Assembly: GCF_014905175.1 (NCBI RefSeq)
Contig: NC_057791.1
Span: 23,226,537 to 23,290,536, forward strand
Direction: 5' to 3'
DNA: 64,000 nucleotides
Source: Aphidius gifuensis
Taxonomy: Eukaryota; Arthropoda; Insecta; Hymenoptera; Braconidae
The notes beneath the pieces were generated by a model. The model had not been told where the DNA came from. It worked only from the letters and a program-made list of their open reading frames with translations, and searched no databases. A program made the translations under genes and the position numbers. Positions within the stretch are counted from its first letter, which is position 1. Every line of letters begins with the position of its first letter. Of the stretch, positions 46,301-59,126 are shown one piece after another.

Positions 46301-49300
46301 TGTACTTTATGCTCATCATTTGTCTTGATTTTTTTTTATTTTTATTAAGAACAATGTATTTTTATAATTATAATAAAAATAAACAATTTTTTTTTTTATT
46401 TTATTTTTCATATAAAATATAATAATATGACAGTTATTTTTTTATAATTATTATTTTTAAAAAATTAGTAAATTACAATGACAAATTTTTTATTTTTTTT
46501 TTTTTATCAACATTTTTGATTTTACATGATCATTTATTTAGAAATTTTTAAACAATAAAATAAATATATAATTTTTAATAATAAAATTAAAAAAAAAATG
46601 TCAAGTAAATTAATTTACAAATGAATTTTATATTTTATTTATTTATTTTATAAATTATCAATTTATTTTTATGTATTAAAAATTTTTTTATTTGAAAAAA
46701 AAAAAAAAAAAAAAATTTACAATTTAAATTTATTGGAAAAAGTATAAATTTTATGCTAAAAACAATACAATAATAATTAATAATAGAAAATTAAATTTTT
46801 TATTATTATTTTTAATAGTTTTTTTTTTTTATTTAAAAAAATTTTCTATTTTGTATGCCTGAAGCATTGAGATGATTTCTGATGGTCCATATTTCTTGTG
46901 AATTATTTCAACTTGTTAATCTAGATCTTGTCATGTCTCCTAAATCACTTGTACAATTAAGCACAACAGTGTAATCGTAATTGTATAGCCAATCGGTAAT
47001 TAAAGCATTCATAAAAATATTTAAGAAAAAGAGTTAAAATAAAAATATAAATAGGCGTGGTCCATATATCATGATGCCTTTTAAATTTAACATCTTGTTA
47101 ATAATAATCAATAATAATTTTTTTTTATAAATTTATCTTTTAACAAATGTAAATTGATTTTTTTTTTCCTTAAATATTATTTAATTTTCAATTTTTCATA
47201 TTTTTAAATTTTTCTCATACTTTTTTATTTCACCTTTGGCTTGTAATTAATTTTTTTTTTTTACTTTATTTTCCACTCAGCTGACTCTAAAGTTGTAAAA
47301 ATATATTTTACATTATCATAAGTTGTTCGAACGAGGAATTATTATTTTTCTTTAAATATTTTTTTTTTAATTCATGAATATTATTTGAATATCGTTAAAA
47401 ATTCGTCAATAATTATTTATCAATTTTTAATTTTTTTTTTAAATATTTATTATTTACTGAAAGTGTAATTGTACCATCACATGGTGTAATATGCATAATT
47501 TTTAATTTAAAATAAATTTTTCAACACGGAAGTAACTTGATTTTTCAAGAGTATTAAATTAAAAAAAACTGCTTAAATTATAAACTTTAAAGAATCATGA
47601 TATTTAAGTAAATAAATATCTAAAAAAAATATATAATAATCAAGTTTGTATAAGAGAATACAAAAAAGGGGTAGTGACTTTGTAATGAGCCAAAAAAAGT
47701 ATCAAAAGACAGATTTAATGAACCGGTAAATGAGCGGGAAAAAAAAATAAAATAATATATATATTTTACAAGGAACCATCTGTAGTTTAAGATAATCATC
47801 GAATCTACATAATACAAATAAAACAAGTAGAGAATATTGCGTGTAGAAAATTAAATATTTATTTCAGAATATCTGAAATATTTTTTTTAGGTAATTTAAT
47901 AATTTACACTGCTAGCAATATTTAAAAATTTAAAAAAAAATTAAAATCACTAGAAATTCAATTGAATTATTTTATATAATTTTTCTATAAAAAAAATTTT
48001 ATTTTGTTTGATATTATTTATTGATTAAATAAAAAATTTTATTAATAAATATTTGCAAAAAAAAATTAACTAAAATATAAAAAAATATTCCATTTAATTC
48101 AATGAGAATTTTTAATTTTAATTACAATAATTATTTATGTTTATTACATTATTTATTTATTGACAATTATTTTGTTCAGATAATTTAATAATTGACTCTT
48201 TTATTAATTTACAATGAGCATTAAAAAAATTGAATAAAATATAAGAAAAATATTACAAATAATTCAATGAGAATTTTTATATTTAAATATAAAAAATATT
48301 TATGTTAGAGATATTATTTATTGATTGACAAAATAAAAAAAAGACGACAATAATTTTGTTTAGGTAAACTAATAATTATTTAGTCTGTTAATAATACAAG
48401 AAATATTTTAAAAGAAAAAAATGAAAAAATTAAACTAACAAAAGAGATATTAGATATTTAAATAAAAATTTTTTATATTTAAAATACAACAATTATTTAC
48501 AACAATAATACTATTCATTGACAAAATAAAGAAAAAATAAACAATGACATTTGTAATTAGTATATTTACGTATGTACATAAATAATAGTAACAATTATAA
48601 AAAAAAAAAAAAGCTCAAACTAACAATATAAATTTCGGTAAAATGTAAATTCAAAATATACGAAAAGTTGTAATTTTGCACATCCTTTTTATTATTATTT
48701 ATTATTGTATGAATAAATTTAACCTCGTGTACTCAATTGTTAAATGTGGTCTTCAGGTGTACATCTTCAATTCTTCAATTGTATATCTATCCAACAAAAC
48801 AAAAAATAATAATAACAAATAACAAATAATAATAAATAAAAATATAATAAAATGTATGAATTTCCGTTTGCGCAATATCCTTCCGGTAGCATTTTATTAT
48901 CCGCATATATTTTCTCTCAAATTGGGCTGTAGAAATTCGTACCCTTTACCGCATTTTATTACAAAAAAAAAAAAATAAAAAAAAATACATTTATACAAAA
49001 GTATTTTACAAAAAAAGTACGGCTATTTTTTAGATAAAATATTCAACAAAAAATTATAAAATTAATAAATTAAATTAATCAATTAATTAGATAAATTTAA
49101 AAAAAAATTAAATTAATGATTTTTATTATCTCGAAAAGGACATTTTTCATTTTTGATTTTATCATGTGTCTCAAATTTCTATGAGTTATTCATCAATTTC
49201 TATTCCTGTGTATTTATAAAAAAAAAAAAAATTAAAAATCCAATAAATAAAATTACATGAGCAATGAATTGAGCATACACTTTGATATTTAACTTGGGTA

Positions 49301-50560
49301 TTAACCCCTTATGCACTGGCTCATTTAATTAATGTGACTGGCGATGGCACCTATGGGTACATGATTAATACAATATATTTAATAGAGAATAGAAATGTCA
49401 TTGGTTACCAACAGTGCACATGCAGTGCTGTTATTTGTAAATTTTATTGTTCAAAAATACGTTTTATTATTTTCATTCAACATGGATAAATTGTATATAA
49501 ATTTATTCATGTGCAATCGAGTTGTGTATATGCAGAAATATATTTCCTGGATCATTGTCAAGGTGAAATCATTTCTGTCACCGGTATTTTACATTTTTAT
49601 ATAATTTCACGCAGTTAATCAATCTTTACGCAATTTTTTTATATTTTTTAACAGTCAATCTTTGATAGTTATAAATATGATAATATTTTTTGCGAATAAT
49701 AATTCTTATTATCTTTGGAAATACTTATCCAATTGTCATAAAGTTTTTTTTTAATGATAGAGTACATTGTGGAACTTATTTTAAGCATGATTTTAATCCC
49801 CCAAGTTGATAAATAATTGAGTAAATAATTTTTATTAATAATACTCCTCAGTCCTCAAAAGACAACACGTTTTGATTGTTGACTTGGATCAAGCTAGACA
49901 ACTATCAGTAAATAAATTTTTTGTACTTGAAGCAATACTTTGACAAATAATCCTTTTAAAACTTCAATTTAAAAAATTTTTATTTCGATTCATACTGAAG
50001 AATTCAATGCCCCTGGCTGTACATTCACATACTCTCAATTATGTCGTTATGTATAAATTTTTGTAAATTTGTTTTGTCTCTGCTTTCGGAGTAGTTGATT
50101 AAATTTGTTTTTTATTTTTTACTTTTTCGTAAAGAGCTACATACCCTGTAGCAAATAAAAAATCAAAAAAATTCTAACGACACTAGTCAATCGTGATTAT
50201 TCCTCGCGGCATATACCCCTTGAGTCACAAATATTATTTTTAAAAAAATATTTTGATTTATTTTTTCTTTTATTTTTATGCTTAAATTATTCTGAGAAAA
50301 TGCATTTTTTAAATTCTTTTAGTTTGTAAATTCTTTGGGTTTATAACCATGACAACCCCTATATTTAAAAAACATAGAAAACGAAGCTTAAAATTGCCGA
50401 GGGGTATTTAAATATTCCTCGAAGTACGGATACAATTTTTTGTCTTTTAAATAATTTTTAACTCTAATTTTTCATTATAGAAATAATTTCAGATTTATTT
50501 TGATGTTATTTAATTTTAGAAGATATTTTTGTTGCAAACTAAGTTGTAAATAAAACGGGT
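43400..50560. other. Gene desert, right-middle part
   Basis: About 7 kb with no convincing gene. Open frames at 44735-44959, 45509-45721 and 49395-49604 lack motifs and have AT-driven composition. Less AT-rich patches occur at 44690-44790, 45530-45620, 46160-46300, 46860-47000 and 49260-49360. CTACCTG (CAGGTAG on the minus strand) occurs at 45229-45235 and 45619-45625. The remainder, especially 46400-46850 and 47900-48700, is nearly pure A/T. Confidence 0.45.
44028..44098 (+). other. Candidate exon with N-terminal-like ORF
   Basis: A 71-nt segment sits between a strong acceptor (TTTTTTTACAG) and a strong donor (CTG|GTAAGT). Inside it, an ATG at 44042 opens MLIYLLNFFLNPEPGPDHL up to the donor in phase 0; the hydrophobic start could be a signal peptide. 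Other frames are closed. No partner exon could be assigned, so it may belong to a long non-coding RNA or be chance. Confidence 0.22.
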
Positions 50561-50760
50561 GGTTTAAAAGCGTGCGCAAGCAAGTGTACATTAATTTTTC
50601 CGCACACACAAATATATGTATGCAGCATTCATAAGGCCCCCTGGGGCCCAAGTGAGATTATTGTCTCGTGCCTCACGAGACAAAGCCATAGGAACCGACT
50701 AACGTTGTCTTTTACACAGACATATTCATATTTTTTTGCCTAGGGCACTATTCAAACTTG
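50561..50760. promoter_or_regulatory. GC-rich island with two adjacent palindromes
   Basis: Clearly more GC-rich than the surroundings. It contains GGCCCC-CT-GGGGCC (50635-50648) and, 12 bases on, the perfect hairpin TTGTCTCGTG-CCT-CACGAGACAA (50661-50683), followed by a GC-mixed tail to about 50750. The stem is too short for a typical microRNA. A protein-binding or structured-RNA role is possible. Confidence 0.45.
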
Positions 50761-53700
50761 TTGAATATATATATAGCCTTCTAGTCTCTCTCTCTCTCTA
50801 TGTAAACGGCGAAAAAAAAAATATATATATGTGTAAAAAATAAAATGAAAAAGCAAAAAGAAAGCAGAAATATAAATATAATAAATAAAAATAAAAATAT
50901 GATGGTCAGGCGAGAATAGTAAATTATAGATATGTATAGACATGGCGAGACGATAGGGTGAATGTGTATTATGGTTTTTTTTTTTATTTTTTTTGTATAT
51001 TGTTTGGTGATGTTGTGGACACAATGCGTTAATATCGATATACAATATATTTTTATATATTGTTATAACAAAAAACCACATTGCATATTTTTGGACAGAT
51101 AAATATAAATTATATAAATTATTTATAATGATTCTAGTTAGTTTCAATAATAATATACGAAAATGTTAGATTTAATTATTTTTTTTTACTTTAAAATTTT
51201 ATATTTTTGTTAGAATTTAATTTTTAGAAAATTTTAAATTTAAAAATAGTAAAAATGAAAATTTATTGTAATTATTTTTCGAATTTATAATTTATTTACT
51301 ACTAAATTGACATTACTTTTCATTTTTCTAATTATTTTTTAAATTTAGAAAACAAAAACATAATAAAATTCTGTAGTTTTTTTTTTTTTTAAATACTAAT
51401 TTTAAAAATTATTAAAAATAAAATTTATGATAATTATTTATTTGAATTTATAAATATCATTTTCAATGATAATATTTTTCACTAAATTCACATCATTTTA
51501 AATTTTTCTAAATTATTTTTTAAATTTAAAAAACTAAAAAAATAATAAAATTCTGTATTTTTTTTTTTTTTTATTAAATATCAATTTTAAAAATTATTAA
51601 AAATAAAATTTATTATAATTATTTATTTGAATTTATAGTTATTAATTTTATTGATAATATTTTCCACCAAATTTACATCGCTTTAAATTATTTTAAATTA
51701 TTTTTTAAATTTAAAAAACAAAAAATACAATTTTGTGTTTTTATCTATTTTTTTTTCTAAATAATTAGATAATTATGTTATTGCAAATATTATAATTAAT
51801 TTTGAAATAATACTAAAGCATTGAATATAAATTTAAAATGTATTTTAATTTCGATATATATAAAGACATCTTCAGGAGGCGCCTACGCACGTCTGAGCAT
51901 GTTTACATGTGTATTACAGTACACTCTGATTCAAAGATTCTTCTCAACTCTATATGTTTATTTTTTTCAATCTTCAATATACACATATACAATAAACACT
52001 ACTGATATATGTATATATACAATTTGCTTGACCCTCACTCATTGTACAAAACATCTATTAATCATATGAGAGGTAACATCAAGACGAGTTATTGACTTGT
52101 TCGATACTTTTGGTAACGCCCCGCGATTTCAAGACCCTTATCCGCGTTTTAAAGCCACCTATGTGCATATATATAATTTCTTTTTTGCTTCATTTTTTCT
52201 CTCGCCATAAAAAAAATTACTGTCTTGCCATGAGGCTTTTTATTTTTTTTTACTACCTTTGCAATTCATAATTGTCCAGTTTAAAAAAAAAAACAAAAAA
52301 TCATCTATATTCTGCATTGTCTTAAACATTCAATAATTATCGTTAAAAATTTATTTAAAAATGATTATTTTTCTAATTTAAATAAACACTTAAAAATTAT
52401 TTAAATAAATTTTTTTAACATCACAATGCCTTCTAGGTGTTGCTGTTGTTTTATCAATAATATAAAAGAAAATTTTTTCGTATAAAATAAATCATCTAGT
52501 TCGTTAGTAAAATAAGTGCATGACTTGATAATCCACCCTCTGGCAAATAACGTAGTTTTGACGATTTATTACGTATTTTATAGGAAAAAAAAAAAAATAT
52601 AAATAATAACATATATATAAATTTATAAATGTATTGAATATTAAAAAAAAAAATTTTTATGAAATGTAAATTAATTCATCAATGTGATATAAATATATAA
52701 AAAATAAAATCATATAGTTAGATTAGATTATAATCAAAGACCTTGAAGGTACATTGTTGTGAGTTAAAATAATAATCAAATTATTGATCTGCCACTGCAT
52801 CAAGTTTCTACAAAATAATATTATACTCTTGTATCTTTCAAATACATCGACGTGCCATAATTCACATTGCTAATCGGTTCGTACCTTTTGCCCTCGAGAA
52901 GAAACCTTTTTATATTCATTTTTTTTTTTTGCTTTACTTATTTAGCATCTGATACAGTCGTACAAAATGCATCTCTCAAAGGTCGACGTGCTTAATTGTA
53001 TTTTTATTTCAACTATTTATCACAAGGCGTTAAATTAATTATTAGTGTTTTTTTATTTTACAGAGAAGCTAGGAGAAAGTATTTTCTATCAAAGTATCAA
53101 TTTGCCTGGAGGACACAATATCGGTGAGTTATCTATTTTTTTTTTCAAATTTAATGCTAATCAATTGCCAACTTCAGGCCGATGATATATTGTCTAATAG
53201 GAATTTGCCCTCTGTGTTGTTTCAATCAACTAAACGAATATTTATAGGTTAGTCAGTCAAATGATTCAATGAAATTTTTAATTATTTTTATTTCAACATT
53301 AAACAATACTTTATTCATTATTCATATATTTTTTTCTTTCATCCATATTGCATTGAACTGATTAGAAGATAACATTGCTGTTTTTTTTTCATATATATTT
53401 TTCATTTAGTATCCGCCTTAAGGCCACTGTTGCCTTGTTATTACCACGATTTACTCGATATGATTTTTTTTTGTTTTACATCTCCTTATCCGATTTGAAT
53501 TTGATATTTAGATTTACCAAAATCACTGATCAATACTCTTTTTTAATCACTTCAATCCTCCCTCATATTAAATTGATTTTTATAAAAATCTTTTCAATTG
53601 ATAATTAGATATTTAAAAAAAATTATTTATCATCATACATCTGGAATCTACATCTGCATTTATTAATTTATAATATTCATTTAATTTTAATATATAATTA

Positions 53701-55320
53701 TTTTTTTTAAATCAATAATAATAACAATAATTAATAATTAAAAAAAGAATATTTTAAATTTATTTGGGATTTTTTTTGTTTTAGTATTTTTATGTTTGCA
53801 TAGAGAATTTTCATGGTTAATATAAAATTAATAGGCATCGAAAAAAAAAATGTCAAAACTACGTTTGACTTATATTTATACTGTATAAAAGAATGACAGT
53901 GCAAAATATAATGTTTAATATTATACATAATTTTTTTGCTTGTCATGTTTAATAAATCAGACATAACTCTGCACACACTTGAGTGTTACATATAATAAAT
54001 ATATAATAAATATATTTTTTTTAAATTATTAAGGTATGTACGATGATGATTTTATTATGTCATTTTTTTTTTTTAACACCACTCTGTCATAAAATTGTTT
54101 GAGGGTGACAATTATTCGCTTTGTAAACCGTTAAATCGAAGCAATCTTTAAGGAATGCTGGTGATCTTAAAAAATAGTAAATATATAAAATATAAATTTT
54201 TTTTTTAAATTCTTTTTTTTATAAAAATGAAATAGTAATATTATTTATTTAAAAAAAAAATTATTAATATTATTTATTTTATTTTTTAGATAGATCTTTA
54301 TTTTTTTTATTTGAAATTATTATTATTGAATGATAAAATAATTGTGTAGTTATGATGGCAATAATCATTATTGTAATTATGACAATTTACCATGTCGACA
54401 GTAGGATAAATTACTTATTTTTGTAGTTATAAAATTTTTTTTAAGATGATATTTTCTAACGCGCGCGAGTATATGCTATTTGAATTATGACTTGATTCTT
54501 TCTTCATCATGATCATCATCATCATGCATGGATTAATTTGATTCACACATTCATAATGATCAACAGGTACATATACTTGTATTACAATTTACAGTATATT
54601 ACATTGTGTTTATTTTTGAAAATGTAATTCAATGCGAGGTGAATAGAGACGATATGGTTAAATTCGAAAAATGAAAAACGCTCATTTCCGGAGATGAAAA
54701 TTCAATGACTAGATCTTGAGATCTCATTGGAGAAATCTTTTTATATAAATTATTAAATAATTATCCGTATCATGAATATGTAAAAATTATATTATCATGT
54801 GTTATAATTTATATTTATCATTTATTTTTTTTTATTTTTTTCATAACCGTTGAATATCTATAGCGGAATTGCATTTTTTTTTTTTTCTGCTTTTTTTTTA
54901 TTTTGAATAAAATAGTACACTGATTTTCTAAAACTATTATTTTTTTATTTTTTTTACTTTTCTATAATTATTTTAAAATCAAATATTTAATTAAACATTT
55001 ATTTAATTTAAAAAATTTTTTTAAATTGGATAAATAATTTTTTTTAAATTTAAAATACAGAATTTTTAATTATATAAAAATATTTCAATTAAATTAACAG
55101 AAAAAAATAATTCCGCTTGTTAATATTTTCGTTGCTTTTTTAATTTAATACAACAAAATCTCAATTAAAAAATTAAAAAAAATAAATTTAAAAAACTTTT
55201 AATATTAATTAAACACAAGAAAAATTGAATGAAAAAAAAAAAATCCGGAAAAAAAATTCAAGATTCATTGTATATAAAATAAATGTGTGAATGTTGAAAT
55301 AAAATTTTGTATAACTGAAC
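50761..55320. other. Gene desert with islands, no supported gene
   Basis: A (TC)n run lies at about 50784-50799. Less AT-rich patches occur at about 51868-51945 (with AGGCGCCT), 52090-52165, 52790-52910 and 52945-53000. The block 51170-51760 contains three imperfect copies of a roughly 190-bp AT-rich unit (AATTTTAAAAATTATTAAAAATAAAATTTAT-like). The open frames at 50752-51147 and 53375-53608 are not convincing. Confidence 0.4.
53064..53123 (+). other. Candidate 60-nt internal exon
   Basis: Flanked by a textbook acceptor (TTTTTTTATTTTACAG) and donor (TCG|GTGAGT), with balanced base composition inside. Two of three frames are open (one reads EARRKYFLSKYQFAWRTQYR, the other KLGESIFYQSINLPGGHNIG). 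Length is an exact multiple of three. No neighbouring exon was found, so the transcript and coding status are unknown. Confidence 0.3.
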
Positions 55321-55324
55321 ACAA

Positions 55325-55535
55325 ACAGTGTAAAAGAGACAGGTAGTTACAAGTGCTATGCCAGATATCAATTTGTCCATGTGCTTTGGTGCCGATGCAC
55401 ACTGTACAGTGAAAGATTCTTTGTGAAAATGCCGCTATCCACTATTCTATCAAATCCCAGCCGATTCTTATGCGGCATCTTGGCGCGAGATCGATTTACC
55501 CATCGCAAACTCATTCTACTTGCACACACATGAAT
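55325..55535. promoter_or_regulatory. GC-rich island with CAGGTAG and an overlapping small ORF
   Basis: About 210 bases at far higher GC than either side, with CAGGTAG at 55340-55346 and TGCCGC...GCGGCA inverted words at about 55429-55476. On the minus strand an ATG at 55514 opens 48 codons to a TGA at 55368 (it contains RLGFDRIVDSGIFTKNLSLY). The block is either a conserved enhancer or a small peptide gene. I favour a regulatory element 2.5 kb from the amos-like gene, but cannot exclude coding. Confidence 0.4.
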
Positions 55536-56859
55536 TAACACATTTTTATATTTTATCTACATATACAATATAATATATTTATATACAATTTTAATACCAA
55601 TTACAGTGCTTACGCATTTTACATAAAGAATGGATAATTGGATTTGACTTTTGTATGTATATAAATATACAAAATCACGCTGACCTTTCATTACTATTTA
55701 AAATTATAAATAAAAATAAAAAAAAATATCCAAATCATCATTTGAATATAAATTATTATAATTTATATTGATATTATTATTTATTTATTTTTTTTATACT
55801 TGTATATTTATAATTTCTTTTTTAGAGAAATTTTATGTTTTTTTTAATTTTTTTTTTTTGCTATTGTTTGGTTGACCGATTTGTCTGAAAATTATACCGA
55901 TAATTGACTCAAAGAAATGAAGTAAAAGAGTCGTGTGCTTTTTTTTATTTTTGACTGTATATTTCTGAGAAGTTGGTTTTTTATTTTTTCATTTTTTTAA
56001 GACACCCGGGGGCCTTTGTACGTATAGGGTTAAGAGACGAAGTTTGACGCTGCCCTCAGGACAAATTCTTCTTCGACAATATTATTTCTTTCCAATGGAA
56101 ATTTCAATTTTTTATCTATTTTTACTTTTTTTTTTATTTAGTTAACTTTTTTTTTGTTTTTTGGTATTTTTTTTTGGTCCTTTTTGTTGCCACTCAAGTT
56201 GTCTTTTGAAGGGCAATTTTCGTAAAATTTTTTCACTATTTTATCACAACGTTTGACTATTATTTTTGAATACTGCGTTTATGAAAAAAAAGTAAATTTT
56301 TTGATTGAAATACAACAGGTCAATTTGAATAACATGATATCAAACGATTTCAATAATTTTCTAGTCTTGATATTTTAAGTATCCATCAAAAGTTTAGTCA
56401 TATTTATATCTGCATATAATTGGTATCTCGTGACGACCAATCGCCTAGAAATATCAATTTTTTTTTTAAATAAACTCTCTTGTATTTGAAAAAAATATAA
56501 AAATTTGATAGTCCAAATAAAAATAAATTTAAACAAGAAATTTGAATGAATAAATTTCAATTTTTTTTTATTGTTTTCAACAATTATAAGTAAAACAAAA
56601 AATAAAATAGAAAAAAATATTCCTAGTAATTTGAAAGATGAAAAATATATAAAAAAACAAAAAAATAATTATTAATTTATTAATAATTCAATTTAAAATG
56701 ATAAAAAAAATTTACATCAATTTTTAAACAGTCAAAATTAAGATGTTAAATTTTTTTTTTTCTACTAAATCTTTATTAAATTTTAACTCATTTTTACTAG
56801 TTTTTTTTCCGTTAAAATTTTTTAAAAATAGAATATAATAAAGAATTTAAATTATAAAT
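55536..56859. other. AT-rich stretch, nothing recognised
   Basis: T- and A-run sequence with a short GC-richer patch near 56008-56075 (ACACCCGGGGGCC... region). No gene or RNA recognised. Confidence 0.5.
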
Positions 56860-57175
56860 TATTTTGATGTCATGGAAGAGATTGTGGAAAATTGAGAATG
56901 CCCCGTTGTGTTTGTGAAAGACTCCGCGTTACGCTTTTCGTCAAGGTACGAAACAAAAAATAATGACGTTGATACGACAAAATGCTGTTGGCTGTCGAGA
57001 TTTGTCTCCCTGATCTCAACGAATGACCGAGCAAATGAAGACGTTATAGTTACCAACGTGCCAATGATTAGTATCCGCGTGTTTCTGCATCCATTCGCGT
57101 TTTTATATTTTATTTATATATGTGCTGTTGTTTTGACCGCCCAAGAAGACCTTCAACATTAACACCAACCTCTTT
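56860..57175. promoter_or_regulatory. GC-rich island downstream of the amos-like gene
   Basis: A 300-bp island of balanced composition in an AT desert. Long frames are open on both strands (84 codons on +, 65 on -), but neither begins with a good ATG context or matches a known family. GTCAAGGTACGA could act as a donor on the plus strand. It lies about 0.9-1.2 kb past the amos-like stop, so a downstream enhancer is the simplest reading. Confidence 0.4.
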
Positions 57176-57908
57176 TTTTAAATTACATTTGTCTAGATTT
57201 TTTATTTCTAAAAAAATTACCTCTTTTTTTACTATTATTATTATCCAATTATCACACATTTGCCTTGATTTAATTTTTTTTTTTATATTCAAGAAAATTT
57301 AGACGTAAAAAAATTAATTTTTTTTCATTCAATTAATATTTTGCTTGATAATGAATTAAATTTTTTTTACAAAATAATTTTTTTTAAATGAAAATTGTAA
57401 CTTGTTGATTTAAAAATTTTCATAAATATATTTTTATTTTTTTTTTTTAAAATATGTTATTTTACTGTATCATCTATCATTCCGTCAGTTAGAAATTTTT
57501 GCTCTTTTTTTTTTTCATCTTGCTCCATCACTCTGTACATTCACACATTCAATTTTTCAACACAAAATTATTTTTAATTGTGATTGACTGCAAAGTAAAT
57601 GTTGAAAAAAATAAAACACATATTTTTTATTAAATTTTAAATTATAATTTTTTATTTTAAATTTCAATTTATATATAAAAATAAAATAACAATAAAGAAA
57701 AAAAAAAAAAAAATTTCCAAATAGAAATTTCCATTTAAAAAAAAAGTAAAAAAAAAAAAATAATTTCTTATGGCAAATACAATTTTTCTATTTAAATTAA
57801 TTTTAAATTTTTCTTATCATCTAAAAATATAAACATTTAATATTTACAAAATTTGCTATCAATATTCTATTATTTACAAATTAATATTTTTTTTAGAAAA
57901 AAATTAAT

Positions 57909-57972
57909 TTTATTATTTACATAAATGGATATTATACGTCAGTCTAACAATCAAGTCAAATGAATCATCACA
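57909..57972 (-). terminator. Probable 3' UTR signals of the amos-like gene: poly(A) signal and K-box
   Basis: On the minus strand TGTGAT (57972-57967), the core of the K-box bound by the miR-2/13 seed family, lies 87 nt after the stop, and AATAAA (57914-57909) about 145 nt after it. K-boxes are common in 3' UTRs of insect neurogenic and proneural genes. A single 6-mer is weak evidence. Confidence 0.4.
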
Positions 57973-58058
57973 ATAAATTTAGTCAATTAAAAAATAAAAA
58001 AACAATTGAATCATTATTAAATATAAATTTGATAAAAAAAAAAATTGAATGATTATTA

Positions 58059-59126
58059 TCACTCTCGTTGTAATAATTCATAAAGTGCAGAGATATAAGT
58101 TTGTGCCATTTGAAGTGTTTCAAATTTACTTAATTTTCTATCATTACCAAGACTTGGTACAACATCACGTAATTTATCAAATGCATCATTTAAACTATTC
58201 ATACGTCTTCTTTCACGTGCATTTGCAGCAAGTCTTCTTTTTCTCATAACTTCAATACCAGGTGTTACACTTTTAATTTTATGATTACTACAATTGTTAT
58301 CTTTGCTATTATTTTTTATAATATATTGTTCATATTGATCAGTCATCATTGTATCATCATCCTCAGTATTATAATTTGTTATTGATGATGAAGTTGTTGT
58401 TGTTGATGATGATGATGTTGATGCTGATGTTGATAATGCTGTTGTTATTGTTGTTTCATTATTACATCTTGTTCTGTCATAATTAATTCTTTGATTATCA
58501 TATGTATCATCAACAAATAATCCATCAGTTTTGTTGATAAATCCACTTTGATTATTCAACATTTTAATTGGTGTTTCTTGATAAACAATACCACTTTGTT
58601 TCATCATATAATCATCATTTATTTGATTATGATTTTGATTACTATTATTTATATTTTTTTGATTATAATGTCCATATGTTTTATTATTATTATTATTATT
58701 ATTACTAATAAAATTAACATCATAATTATCATAATCACTACGTATATTTAATTTATCATCTGGTATTTCATGACACTTTGCTGCTTCACGATTATAACCC
58801 TCGTAAAATTCAGCAAAATTAAAACTACCACCAACACCAGGAAACATTGTATTTGTTGTTGTTGTTGTTGTTGCTGTTGATAATACTGTTGATGATGGTA
58901 TTTTATTTATTGTTGGTGTTGTTGTTGTACCAGGATACTCTTGATGATTTTGACTGTCAATTGAACTAATACTTCCACAACAACTACCTCTTGATCTTGG
59001 TGGTTGTGGATATATTTCTTGTCCTTGCCAATAATTTCTTGGATTTGATTCTGGACTACTTGCTGAACCATAGCCTTCAGAATCAATAAGATCGTATTGT
59101 TGTTGAAAACACGTATAACTCGTCAT
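58059..59126 (-). CDS. amos: Atonal-family proneural bHLH transcription factor, Amos-like
   Basis: A single exon of 355 residues. The bHLH is at the very C terminus (about 295-355): basic region RKRRLAANARERRRM, helix 1 SLNDAFDKLRDVVPSLG, loop NDRKLSK, helix 2 FETLQMAQTYISALYELL, with only RE after it. LAANARERRRMNSLNDAFDK and DVVPSLG match Drosophila Amos better than Atonal (MQNLNQAFD), and the C-terminal position is typical of this family. The N-terminal 290 residues are low complexity, with Asn, Ser and Thr runs. It binds E-boxes as a heterodimer with Daughterless and specifies sensory neurons such as olfactory sensilla. Being intronless also fits. Amos versus Atonal orthology needs a tree; family membership is certain. 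Confidence 0.93.
   Translation of the reverse strand: MTSYTCFQQQYDLIDSEGYGSASSPESNPRNYWQGQEIYPQPPRSRGSCCGSISSIDSQNHQEYPGTTTTPTINKIPSSTVLSTATTTTTTNTMFPGVGGSFNFAEFYEGYNREAAKCHEIPDDKLNIRSDYDNYDVNFISNNNNNNNKTYGHYNQKNINNSNQNHNQINDDYMMKQSGIVYQETPIKMLNNQSGFINKTDGLFVDDTYDNQRINYDRTRCNNETTITTALSTSASTSSSSTTTTSSSITNYNTEDDDTMMTDQYEQYIIKNNSKDNNCSNHKIKSVTPGIEVMRKRRLAANARERRRMNSLNDAFDKLRDVVPSLGNDRKLSKFETLQMAQTYISALYELLQRE

Noticed and set aside
50661..50683. microRNA precursor
   Set aside because: The perfect stem is only 10 bp and the flanks do not extend pairing to the roughly 22 bp needed; no known insect microRNA seed is evident.
57120..57302. 60-codon plus-strand frame, and the minus-strand frame overlapping it
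   Set aside because: No motif and AT-driven composition past the GC island; more likely non-coding.
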